DNA from: Chryseobacterium taeanense
Lineage (GTDB): Bacteria; Bacteroidota; Bacteroidia; Flavobacteriales; Weeksellaceae
Length of the DNA stretch: 64,000 nt
Assembly: GCF_900099685.1 (NCBI RefSeq)
Contig: NZ_FNDW01000010.1
Location: forward strand, 62,001 to 126,000
Direction: 5' to 3'
The first letter of the stretch is position 1. Every line of letters starts with the position of its first letter. The position numbers and the translations under genes are program-made. Under the pieces are notes generated by a model that was not told the DNA's origin, ran no database searches, and was given only the letters and a program-made list of their open reading frames with translations. This document shows, piece after piece, positions 44,404 through 52,337 of this stretch.

Positions 44404-45031
44404 GACTGAAAAAATTCAGCAGGGCAGGAATATTTGTGATTCCGAGCTTTTCAAAAATCCTTGTTTTGTAAGTGCTTACGGTAGATTTGTGAATATAAAG
44501 TTTGGATGCGATCTCATTGTTGGATAATCCCGCCGCCAACAATCTTGCGATTTCGAGCTCACGGAGAGACAGAAGCTCAATCGGTGTGATGTTGTTTTTT
44601 CTTATTATATTGTCGAGCAGTTTTTCCTTAAGATTTTCGCTCATATATTTTCCGGATTCGAAGAACTTACTAAATGCTTTTATAATATCTTCGGGCTCAG
44701 ATAGCTTGCTTAGAAAACCGCTGGCTCCGGCTTTAATGAATTTGAAAGCATAGATGCCTTCATCCAATGCGGAAAACATAAGGATTTTGATGTCTCCATC
44801 ATATTCTAAGGAAAGGTTTTCGACAAAATTCAGGCTGTTGCCTTCAGGGAAATTAATGTCAAGGATGATAAAATTTATATTTTCTCTTTTAATGATAGTT
44901 CTGCCCTCATTTAATGTAGACGCTTCAAAAATGGAGATCTCGGGAAAATGTTTTTTAAGGAGCAAATATATGCCCTGTCTTACAATGCTGTGATCATCAA
45001 TAACAATTACATTTTTTTTATCGATTTCCAT
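44396..45031 (-). CDS. NarL/LuxR-family response regulator
   Basis: From the start MEIDKKNVIVIDDHS the protein has 211 residues. The receiver domain has Asp12-Asp13, the phospho-acceptor Asp58 in ILDINFPEG and the conserved Lys in GFLSKLSEPED. The C-terminal LuxR-type HTH contains LSLREIEIARLLAAG-like sequence and NNEIASKLYIHKSTVSTY. It should bind DNA as a dimer when phosphorylated. An upstream in-frame ATG at 45064 is possible but adds eleven residues unlike the family. It is convergent with, and overlaps, the histidine kinase gene; this tail-to-tail layout is less usual than an operon. Confidence 0.9.
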   Translation of the reverse strand: MEIDKKNVIVIDDHSIVRQGIYLLLKKHFPEISIFEASTLNEGRTIIKRENINFIILDINFPEGNSLNFVENLSLEYDGDIKILMFSALDEGIYAFKFIKAGASGFLSKLSEPEDIIKAFSKFFESGKYMSENLKEKLLDNIIRKNNITPIELLSLRELEIARLLAAGLSNNEIASKLYIHKSTVSTYKTRIFEKLGITNIPALLNFFSLN

Positions 45032-45153
45032 TATATAATTTTCATCAATTTTTATATAATTCAAATATATTAATATTTTTTTTGAAAATAAGTGCCGAAT
45101 CCTTATATTTTTCTATAAATGAATGGTTTTCTAATAATAATTTTGGATCAGTG

Positions 45154-45624
45154 TTAAAGGATCTGCACGCTCTCTTTAATACTGTTCATTACAAAAATGC
45201 TTTTCGTCTGTCCTATTCCTTCGATTTCGGATAATTTATTCACAAAAAATTTATGAAATTCATCCATATTTGGAGCCAATATTTTCAGCATAAAATCAAA
45301 ATCTCCGCTGATGTTATAAAATTCTATGACTTCTCTCAGCTTTCCGACTTCTTCAATAAATTTACCGGCAGTTTTTTTGTTGTGAACATTGAGAGCAATC
45401 ATACAGATCACCATCATTCCTTTATTTACTTTTTTACGATCCACGACGGCCGTATATTCCTTTATGATTCCCAGTCTTTCCATTCTTTTAATGCGTTCAT
45501 GAGTTGGCGTAGGACTCAGGTTGATTCTGTTAGCAATATCTCTTACACTAAGTTTGGCATCTTTCTGTAAAATTCTTAAAATTGAAAGATCTTTTTCATC
45601 CGGAGAATAGTTTTCTGTTGTCAT
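45154..45624 (-). CDS. Lrp/AsnC family transcriptional regulator
   Basis: With start MTTENYSPDEKDLSILRILQ the protein has 156 residues. It has an N-terminal winged HTH (KLSVRDIANRINLSPTPTHERIKRMERLGII) and a C-terminal RAM domain (GDFDFMLKILAPNMDEFHKF). Family members sense amino acids or small effectors as octamers. The in-frame extension to 45705 is low-complexity and unlikely to be translated. It is divergent from the MFS transporter gene across 134 bp, so that gene is a natural target. Confidence 0.9.
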   Translation of the reverse strand: MTTENYSPDEKDLSILRILQKDAKLSVRDIANRINLSPTPTHERIKRMERLGIIKEYTAVVDRKKVNKGMMVICMIALNVHNKKTAGKFIEEVGKLREVIEFYNISGDFDFMLKILAPNMDEFHKFFVNKLSEIEGIGQTKSIFVMNSIKESVQIL

Positions 45625-45742
45625 TTGTTCTGTTTTATTTAATAAGTTAATTAATGAAAGGTTATTTGTTCTTTTATTTATTTGATAATTTAAATAATGT
45701 TCCAAATTTAATACTTAATTTTTATTTATGTTCTGTTAATGT

Positions 45743-45750
45743 TAATTTTG
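45743..45750 (+). promoter_or_regulatory. Predicted -7 box of the MFS transporter gene
   Basis: TAATTTTG matches TAnnTTTG and lies 9-17 bp before the candidate ATGs at 45759 and 45768. The second ATG leaves a more usual leader. Confidence 0.4.
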
Positions 45751-45758
45751 CAGCATAA

Positions 45759-47153
45759 ATGAACTATATGGATAGAAGAAATATTATTTTAATTTTGGCA
45801 TCAGCAGGAACATTTGTAGAGGCCCTAGATATTGCGATTATCAATCTCACTATTCCTTCTATTCAGAAACAGTTCAGTATTGGGACAGATACCGTACAAT
45901 GGCTTCAGACGCTTTATGTATTATTCTTTGGCGGCTTTCTTATCATAGGAGGTAAACTTTCAGATCAGATCGGGCGTAAGAAAATTTTTCTTTCAGGAGC
46001 ACTTGTTTTTATGCTGACATCTTTGGGGGCAGGATTATCTTCAGATTTTGGAACACTGGCGATATTCCGTGCGTTGCAGGGTTTGGGAGCAGCATTCATT
46101 ATGCCTTCAGCGATGTCAATTGTTACTAATACTTTTACGGGCGATCAGGAAAGAAACCGTGCTGTAGGGATTTTCAGTTCATTTGCAGCAATCGGATCAG
46201 GAAGCGGGCTTTCTTTGGGCGGAATTATCAGTACATACCTGAGCTGGCACTGGGTTTTTCTTATTAATGTTCCAATTCTTGTTTTGACTTTAATTTTGGC
46301 TTATTATTATCTTCCTAAAGATGAAAGCTCAGAAAAATCTCAAAAGACAGACCTTCTGTCAGGAATTTTACTGGTTTCAGGATTGCTGAGTCTTACGTAT
46401 GGAACACATGAATTAATTCATATAAAAGAACATCCTCTGATAATTACATCTTCTCTCATCATGGCGGTTTTATTCTTAACAACTTTATTTTATCGTTTAA
46501 AATCCGCAACACAACCATTAATTGATCTGTCATTGCTGAAACGCACCTCATTAAAGATTTCCAGTATTGCTTTTGTTGCTTTGGGGGCATTTTTTATTGG
46601 TTTTCTCTTTCTTATTTCATTGATGTTACAGAAAGACATGGGTCATAGTGCCGCTGAAGCAGGATTGATGCTGGTTCCGTTCAGTGTGATGTCAGCATTG
46701 GTAGCAAAATTTGTTTTGCCCCATATTTCAAAAAGATTGAATTCTGCTCAGATGGCTATTTTTGGATGGTCTTTTATGTTGAGTGGTGCTTTGGCTTTAC
46801 TGATTTCTATTTATTTCGGTCATCCTTTGGCAGTGGTTTTATTGGGTGCAGCGTGCATTTCAGGTATCGGGATGACATTCTGTTTTACGGCATTGTCGGT
46901 TTTAGGAATTCAGGATGTAAAATCTTCAGAATATGGAGTTGCAGCAAGTCTTGGCTCTACAAGCTATTTTTTAGGAGCAGGGATAGGATTATCTTTTATG
47001 ACATTAATGAGTCAGCTTTATCCTTCAGAACTGGCGGTCGGAAATTTGAGTTTACTTATTTTGATTGCTTATTCACTATCAGCGTTGGGTATATTGGCTT
47101 ATTTTATTATTAAAAATTTGAAGATGAAAAATGTGAAAGTAATTATTGAGTAG
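45759..47153 (+). CDS. MFS drug-resistance transporter, DHA2 (EmrB/QacA) type
   Basis: The 464-residue protein is hydrophobic throughout, with about 14 predicted membrane segments. It carries the DHA2 motifs: LDIAIINLTIPSIQKQF in the first helix, GGKLSDQIGRKKIFL (motif A) and RALQGLGAAFIMPSAMSI (motif C-like). It should export drugs or other hydrophobic compounds by proton antiport in the inner membrane. An ATG three codons in (45768) is an alternative start. It is divergent from an Lrp-family gene that may regulate it. Confidence 0.92.
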   Translation: MNYMDRRNIILILASAGTFVEALDIAIINLTIPSIQKQFSIGTDTVQWLQTLYVLFFGGFLIIGGKLSDQIGRKKIFLSGALVFMLTSLGAGLSSDFGTLAIFRALQGLGAAFIMPSAMSIVTNTFTGDQERNRAVGIFSSFAAIGSGSGLSLGGIISTYLSWHWVFLINVPILVLTLILAYYYLPKDESSEKSQKTDLLSGILLVSGLLSLTYGTHELIHIKEHPLIITSSLIMAVLFLTTLFYRLKSATQPLIDLSLLKRTSLKISSIAFVALGAFFIGFLFLISLMLQKDMGHSAAEAGLMLVPFSVMSALVAKFVLPHISKRLNSAQMAIFGWSFMLSGALALLISIYFGHPLAVVLLGAACISGIGMTFCFTALSVLGIQDVKSSEYGVAASLGSTSYFLGAGIGLSFMTLMSQLYPSELAVGNLSLLILIAYSLSALGILAYFIIKNLKMKNVKVIIE

Positions 47154-47236
47154 TATATTCAACTCAAATATTTAGTAATGTTTTCAAGATATTAGTTATC
47201 GCACGTAATTGCTTCTGAAAATATCTATTAATAAAA

Positions 47237-47263
47237 AATGCCCGAATTAAAAATTCAGGCATT
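47237..47263 (-). terminator. Intrinsic terminator of the GH3 gene
   Basis: The 12-bp stem AATGCCCGAATT / AATTCAGGCATT with one mismatch is followed on the minus strand by TTTTTTA. It lies between the convergent MFS and GH3 genes. Confidence 0.8.
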
Positions 47264-47288
47264 CGCGTTTTAGAAATATATAAGCAGC

Positions 47289-49553
47289 TTACTTAAGTGT
47301 AAACTTTACTTTCGTTTTGATAGCATCTGAAGAATTTCCTATTAAAGCTTCGAAGTCTCCAGGTTCTGCTACCCATTCGTGCTTATCGGCATCAAAAAAG
47401 CTTAAAGCAGTTTTATCAATGGTAAATGTTACTTCTTTCTCCTCTCCCGGCTTCAGGAATACTTTTTCAAAACCTTTCAGTTCTTTTGTAGGTCGCTGAA
47501 CGGATGATTTCAGGTCGCTGATATACAATTGTGCCACTTCCGCACCGGCTCTTTTACCTGTATTTTTTACAGAAACGGTGAATGTAATTTTGTCATCTTG
47601 AGACATCGTTGTTTTATCAGCTTTAGCCTTTTCAAATTCGAAAGTCGTATAGCTTAAACCATGTCCGAAGCTGAATAAAGGTTTGATTTTTTTCGTGTCA
47701 TGCCATCTGTAGCCTACTAAAATACCTTCATTATATTTGATATTGATAGGGTTTTGTTGGTCTTTACCCTTTCCTGCAGCCAGTTCTTCTTTGTTTCCGG
47801 GATATTCTCCCATCTGATGCGCTGCATTATCTTCAAGTTTCACAGGAAACGTAAAAGGAAGTTTTCCTGACGGATTTGCATCACCTGCCAGAACTGCAGC
47901 AATAGAATTCCCGGCTTCAGACCCTAGATACCAGGCTTGTACAATCGTCGGAACTTCTTTTACCCAAGGCATTGCCACTGCATTTCCGGAGACAAGAACC
48001 ACGGCAAGATTTTTATTGGCTTTTGCCAACGCTGAGATTACATTGTCCTGATTATACGGCAGTCCGTAGCTTTTTCTGTCATTACCTTCACTGTCCTGAA
48101 AATCTGCTTTATTCAGCCCGCCTACGAAAATTACATAATCTGAAGACTTTGCCAGTGCGACAGCTTCATTCAGAAGAGCTTCAGGCGAACGTTCTTCCTT
48201 CAGATTCTGACCGGATTTTACGCCGTTATATTCACCGCCGATATCTCCTACATAACCTCTCGCATATTGTACATCAGCCTGTTTTCCGAATCTTGCTTTA
48301 ATTCCGTCTAAAGGAAGAGTCTCATATTTAACCTTTAAAGAAGATGAGCCCCCGCCCACCGTCATGATTTTAATGGCATTTTCTCCAATGACAGCGATTT
48401 TTTTGGCTTTGCTGATATCAATCGGAAGTACATTGCCCTGATTTTTTAATAGTACAATTCCTTCTTCACCGATTTCCCGGGCTACTGCTTTATGCTCTTC
48501 AGATGCGATATTTCCGAAAGGCTTATTCCTGTTCATCGTGGTTTTATAGGCAAGACGTAACAGTCTGGTTACCTTGTCATCAAGCTCTTTTGTCCCAACT
48601 TTTCCTTCTTTAATTAATTTTAAATAAGGCTGTGCCAGATAATAACTGTCATATGCATTGGAATGTCCTTCAGATAAGCCGTTGGTCCAGCTTCCGAACT
48701 CAAGGTCAAGCCCATTGTGGATGGCCTGCTCCGTATTGTTGACAGCTCCCCAGTCCGAAAGCACAACACCTTTATAACTCCATTCTTTTTTCAGGATATC
48801 GTTAAGAAGATATTGGTTTTGGCTGGCATACTGTCCTTTGTACATATCGTATGCGCCCATAATAGTCCATGAATCTCCTTCAGTTACAGCTGCTTTGAAT
48901 GGCGGAAGATAAATTTCATATAAAGCCCTGTCATCAATGATTACATTACTGGTATGACGGAACATTTCCTGATTGTTTAAGGCATAATGCTTGACAGAAG
49001 TTGCAACACCATTAGACTGAACTCCTTTGATATAAGGCACCACCATCTTCGATGTTAAAAAAGGATCTTCTCCCATATATTCAAAATTTCTTCCGTTAAG
49101 CGGAGTCCTGTAAATATTGACTCCGGGTCCCAGAAGAATATCTTTTTTTCGGTATCGGGCTTCTTCTCCCAAAGCTTTACCGTAATTCCATGACATATTT
49201 TTGTTCCATGTCGCAGAAAGAGCTGTCAGTGCCGGATACGCAATGATAGAATCGTTGGTCCATCCTGCCTGATCCCATTCGTCCCATTTCACTTCAGAAC
49301 GTACGCCGTGAGGTCCATCGGTCGTCCAGAATTCAGGAATTCCAAGTCGCGGTACACCGGGAGAACTGAATTTCGACTGTGCGTGAAGCATTGCGATTTT
49401 TTCCTCAAGTGTCATTTTAGACAGAGCGTCCTGAACACGCTGTTCAACAGGTTTTGATTCATCTAAATAGACGGGTATTACTGTGGTATTTTGAGCCATA
49501 TAAGAAGCGGAAATAAGAGTAAATAAACTTACAATGGCGGTTTTCTTTAACAT
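47289..49553 (-). CDS. bglX: Beta-glucosidase, glycoside hydrolase family 3
   Basis: With start MLKKTAIVSLFTLISASYMAQ, which is a normal signal peptide, the protein has 754 residues. The GH3 N-terminal barrel holds the catalytic nucleophile Asp267 in VVLSDWGAV. The C-terminal sandwich domain (KKIAVIGENA, GGGSS) and a fibronectin III-like domain (QLYISDLKSSVQRPTKELKGF) follow. BglX-type enzymes release glucose from beta-linked oligosaccharides in the periplasm. The frame also opens at 49580, but the nine extra residues spoil the signal peptide. It appears monocistronic and is not part of a polysaccharide-utilisation cluster here. Confidence 0.93.
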   Translation of the reverse strand: MLKKTAIVSLFTLISASYMAQNTTVIPVYLDESKPVEQRVQDALSKMTLEEKIAMLHAQSKFSSPGVPRLGIPEFWTTDGPHGVRSEVKWDEWDQAGWTNDSIIAYPALTALSATWNKNMSWNYGKALGEEARYRKKDILLGPGVNIYRTPLNGRNFEYMGEDPFLTSKMVVPYIKGVQSNGVATSVKHYALNNQEMFRHTSNVIIDDRALYEIYLPPFKAAVTEGDSWTIMGAYDMYKGQYASQNQYLLNDILKKEWSYKGVVLSDWGAVNNTEQAIHNGLDLEFGSWTNGLSEGHSNAYDSYYLAQPYLKLIKEGKVGTKELDDKVTRLLRLAYKTTMNRNKPFGNIASEEHKAVAREIGEEGIVLLKNQGNVLPIDISKAKKIAVIGENAIKIMTVGGGSSSLKVKYETLPLDGIKARFGKQADVQYARGYVGDIGGEYNGVKSGQNLKEERSPEALLNEAVALAKSSDYVIFVGGLNKADFQDSEGNDRKSYGLPYNQDNVISALAKANKNLAVVLVSGNAVAMPWVKEVPTIVQAWYLGSEAGNSIAAVLAGDANPSGKLPFTFPVKLEDNAAHQMGEYPGNKEELAAGKGKDQQNPINIKYNEGILVGYRWHDTKKIKPLFSFGHGLSYTTFEFEKAKADKTTMSQDDKITFTVSVKNTGKRAGAEVAQLYISDLKSSVQRPTKELKGFEKVFLKPGEEKEVTFTIDKTALSFFDADKHEWVAEPGDFEALIGNSSDAIKTKVKFTLK

Positions 49554-49735
49554 AAAAAAGCCTTTTTTGATTAAAAACAAAAATAGGAATTTTTTTTATT
49601 ATCTCAAATTGAGAAAATGTAATTTGAATAAATTGATTATTTATCACCAATTATGATATAGAATAAAGTGAAATTTTAAAAATTTGCACAAGTTATCATA
49701 GATCATTATATACTTTGTACAAACGTCTTAATTTA

Positions 49736-49832
49736 GCAATAGGCAATAGGCAATAGGCAATAGGCAATAGGCAATAGGCAATAGGCAATAGGCAATAGGC
49801 AATAGGCAATAGGCAATAGGCAATAGGCAATA
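49736..49832. repeat. Perfect 7-bp tandem repeat (GCAATAG), ~14 copies
   Basis: The unit GCAATAG is repeated without interruption for 97 bp and ends 14 bp before the ATG at 49847. Candidate -33/-7 elements (TTTG at 49683-49686, ACTTTG at ~49711) lie upstream, so the repeat would be in the 5' leader of the GNAT gene. Such arrays can change length by slippage. Frames inside it are artefacts. Confidence 0.95.
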
Positions 49833-49846
49833 AAAATTTATATATT

Positions 49847-50143
49847 ATGGAAACAACGAAAGTAGTTTTAGGAAATGTAAGAGGTGAAATACTGCTCTTC
49901 TCAGACGACAACAAGGCCGGAAAAATGGATATTTCGGTAATGGGAAATAAATTAACTGTTTATCACACCGAGGTCAGCGAAGAACATGCAGGAAAAGGAT
50001 TTGCGAAAATATTATTAGATAAACTGGTTTCATATGCAAGGGAAAACGACCTTAAAATAGTACCGCTGTGCCCATATGTTCATGCGCAGTTCAAAAGAAA
50101 TCCTGAACAATACAATGATGTATGGTTAAAAGAAGAAAATTAA
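49847..50143 (+). CDS. Small GNAT-like N-acetyltransferase (CG-type)
   Basis: This 98-residue protein is a minimal Gcn5-related fold. It has the acetyl-CoA-binding segment [19 protein letters not shown] and the conserved [15 protein letters not shown] that marks the YjdJ/Acetyltransf_CG family. No substrate is known for most members. The gene is preceded directly by the 7-bp tandem array and followed 96 bp later by the antiporter gene on the same strand. Confidence 0.88.
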   Translation: METTKVVLGNVRGEILLFSDDNKAGKMDISVMGNKLTVYHTEVSEEHAGKGFAKILLDKLVSYARENDLKIVPLCPYVHAQFKRNPEQYNDVWLKEEN

Positions 50144-50239
50144 ACTGAAACGAAAGCTATTGGATAAAGTATATATTTAGAGAGAAATTTTTTTTTTGAA
50201 CCAAAAGGAATTGCAACCACAGATAATAAATAAAAAACG

Positions 50240-51850
50240 ATGCACGAAAAACTCCTTCTTATACTAGGCCTCCTTCTTATCGTCATGCTGCTTGTCATGC
50301 TGGCACAAAGAATTAAAATAGCCTATCCAATATTTTTGGTGCTGGCCGGATTGGGAATCAGTTTTATTCCCGGAGTTCCGGTCTTAAAGCTTGATCCGGA
50401 AATCGTATTCCTGATTTTCCTGCCACCGATTTTATATGAAGCGGCATGGTACACCTCATGGAATGATTTCTGGAAATGGAAAAGAACCATCGGGCTTCTA
50501 GCATTCGGACTGGTTTTCCTGACATCACTGGTCGTGGCATTTGCTTCACAGGCTTTAATTCCAGGGTTTACGCTCGCATTAGGATTTTTACTGGGCGGAA
50601 TTGTATCACCTCCGGATGCTGTTGCGGCAACAACGGTTTTAAAAGGATTAAAAGTTCCCAAACGTACGCTGGCTATACTTGAAGGCGAAAGCCTTATTAA
50701 TGATGCTTCATCGCTTATCGTTTTCAGATTTGCTCTAGCGGCGGTAATGACAGGCGTATTTTCCATGCAGGAAGCCACCGGACAGTTTTTTCTTGTCGCA
50801 GGAATGGGCGTTGTTGTGGGAGTTGCCGGGGCGCATATTTTTTATGCCATTCACAGATTCCTGCCGACAACCCCTGCAATTGATGCAGCGCTTACAGTGA
50901 TTACACCCTATATTTTATTTCTTTCTGCGGAGCATTTTCACTATTCCGGAGTAATGGCAGTAGTGAGCGGCGGATTATTCATGTCATTCCGTTCCCATGA
51001 GATCTTTAAAACAGGAACAACAAGAGTTAATATGCTCGGTGTCTGGAACACCCTGATCTTTGTGATGAATGCATTGGTGTTTGTACTCATAGGCCTTGAA
51101 CTTCCTGATATCATCAACGGACTGGGAAAAACTTCTTTAATAGAAGGGATCAAGTACGGGCTGATTATCAGCTTTATCGTCATCATCGTAAGAATGTTGT
51201 GGATATATCCGGTAGCTCATATTCCGAGATGGCTTAGTAAAAATGTGCGTAAAGACCCCACACCGGGATGGAAAAATCCTTTAATTATCGGCTGGGCAGG
51301 AATGAGAGGTGTTGTTTCTCTGGCGACAGCGCTTTCGATTCCGGTTATGATGAATGAACAGTCGGAGTTTCCAATGAGGAATTTAATCATTTTCATAACA
51401 TTTGTAGTAATTTTTGTAACCCTTATTTTTCAGGGACTTACGCTTCCGTTGATTATAAAACTGATTAAAATTGGTGAAATTGATCCCATACAGCCTTCAC
51501 ATGAGCAACAGGCAGGAATTCAGCTGAGGCTCGATAAACTGGCGCTGAACAGGCTTCATCAAAAATACCAATCGAATATCAATACCAACAGCCTCGTAGA
51601 GAACTTTAAAAATACCATTGAAAATGATATCAATCTTCATAAAAACCATTTAAGCTCCATTGAAATGTGTACCAACAGGCAGCATGATCTCAGTGAATAT
51701 CATCAGATCATGCTTGATATTTTTGCCCTACAGCGTAAAGAACTCTTTAAAATGAAAAGAGAAAAACAATTTAGTGATGATGAAATCCGAAAAGCAGAGT
51801 CTCAACTTGATCTCAATGAATTAAAAATTACAGGAAGCAAGCATTTGTAA
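50240..51850 (+). CDS. Na+/H+ antiporter, CPA1 (NhaP/NhaX) family
   Basis: The 536-residue protein has about 12 membrane segments over the first ~410 residues. It carries the CPA1 signature sequences FLPPILYEAAWYTSW, LGGIVSPPDAVAATTVLKGL and LEGESLINDASSLIVFR, the last containing the ND pair of the ion site. A ~120-residue cytoplasmic tail, helical and charged, follows. It should exchange Na+ or K+ for protons across the inner membrane. A 96-bp gap follows the GNAT gene on the same strand; no separate promoter was identified. Confidence 0.93.
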   Translation: MHEKLLLILGLLLIVMLLVMLAQRIKIAYPIFLVLAGLGISFIPGVPVLKLDPEIVFLIFLPPILYEAAWYTSWNDFWKWKRTIGLLAFGLVFLTSLVVAFASQALIPGFTLALGFLLGGIVSPPDAVAATTVLKGLKVPKRTLAILEGESLINDASSLIVFRFALAAVMTGVFSMQEATGQFFLVAGMGVVVGVAGAHIFYAIHRFLPTTPAIDAALTVITPYILFLSAEHFHYSGVMAVVSGGLFMSFRSHEIFKTGTTRVNMLGVWNTLIFVMNALVFVLIGLELPDIINGLGKTSLIEGIKYGLIISFIVIIVRMLWIYPVAHIPRWLSKNVRKDPTPGWKNPLIIGWAGMRGVVSLATALSIPVMMNEQSEFPMRNLIIFITFVVIFVTLIFQGLTLPLIIKLIKIGEIDPIQPSHEQQAGIQLRLDKLALNRLHQKYQSNINTNSLVENFKNTIENDINLHKNHLSSIEMCTNRQHDLSEYHQIMLDIFALQRKELFKMKREKQFSDDEIRKAESQLDLNELKITGSKHL

Positions 51851-51948
51851 AATTATTATTTATAAAAAACAAAAAAACAAATAGCCTTTGGGAGAATGAG
51901 CTGATTTATGAGTTGGAATGTTGAAAATCTTCAATTCTAACAACTCCG

Positions 51949-52179
51949 GCGATATTTTTAGTAACCTTGGATAACATTCTTACATCCGCAAGTTACATTT
52001 TTACGATTCCGGGTTACATTCTTACGACTTCGGGTTACATTCTTGCATAAGTAAACAACATTTTTGCAAGTACAGATATAATTTTAACGCCTGCGAGTTA
52101 CATTCTTGCGACTTCATGTTACATTTTTGCGACTCCAAATAACTTTCTTGTGATGTAATTTGTATTTGGAACGATGTAA
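51949..52179. repeat. Tandem array, exact 21-bp period, ~11 units
   Basis: Units begin at 51970, 51991, 52012, 52033, 52054, 52075, 52096, 52117, 52138 and 52159, all 21 bp with no indels. The consensus resembles GGTTACATTCTTGCGACTTC. On the minus strand part of the array reads as heptads (SQKCNMK, SQECNSQ), but TAA replaces CAA in three successive units. This is the second 21-bp array in the window. It fills most of the spacer before the topoisomerase gene. Confidence 0.88.
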
Positions 52180-52337
52180 ACTGTATTTCTTTCATGGTAA
52201 AATCAGGATATTGCTTGTAAGCTATCATTCACGCCCTCAACGATCAATCAAAAACGATCAACCATCAGCCTACAACAAATTAGCAGAATCCAAAAAAAAT
52301 CCCGATTTTTGTCCCTCTTCAAAATCCCCGAACATTC

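Noticed and set aside
49696..49914. Leftward 72-residue frame with PIAYCLL repeats
   Set aside because: It is a translation of the 7-bp tandem repeat and overlaps the GNAT gene start.
51949..52179. CRISPR array
   Set aside because: Units are contiguous 21-bp repeats without spacers, and there are no cas genes nearby. The same applies to 1961-2192.
52022..52228. Leftward 68-residue frame in the second 21-bp array
   Set aside because: It only reads through part of the array; TAA replaces CAA in the following units, and nothing outside the repeat supports it.
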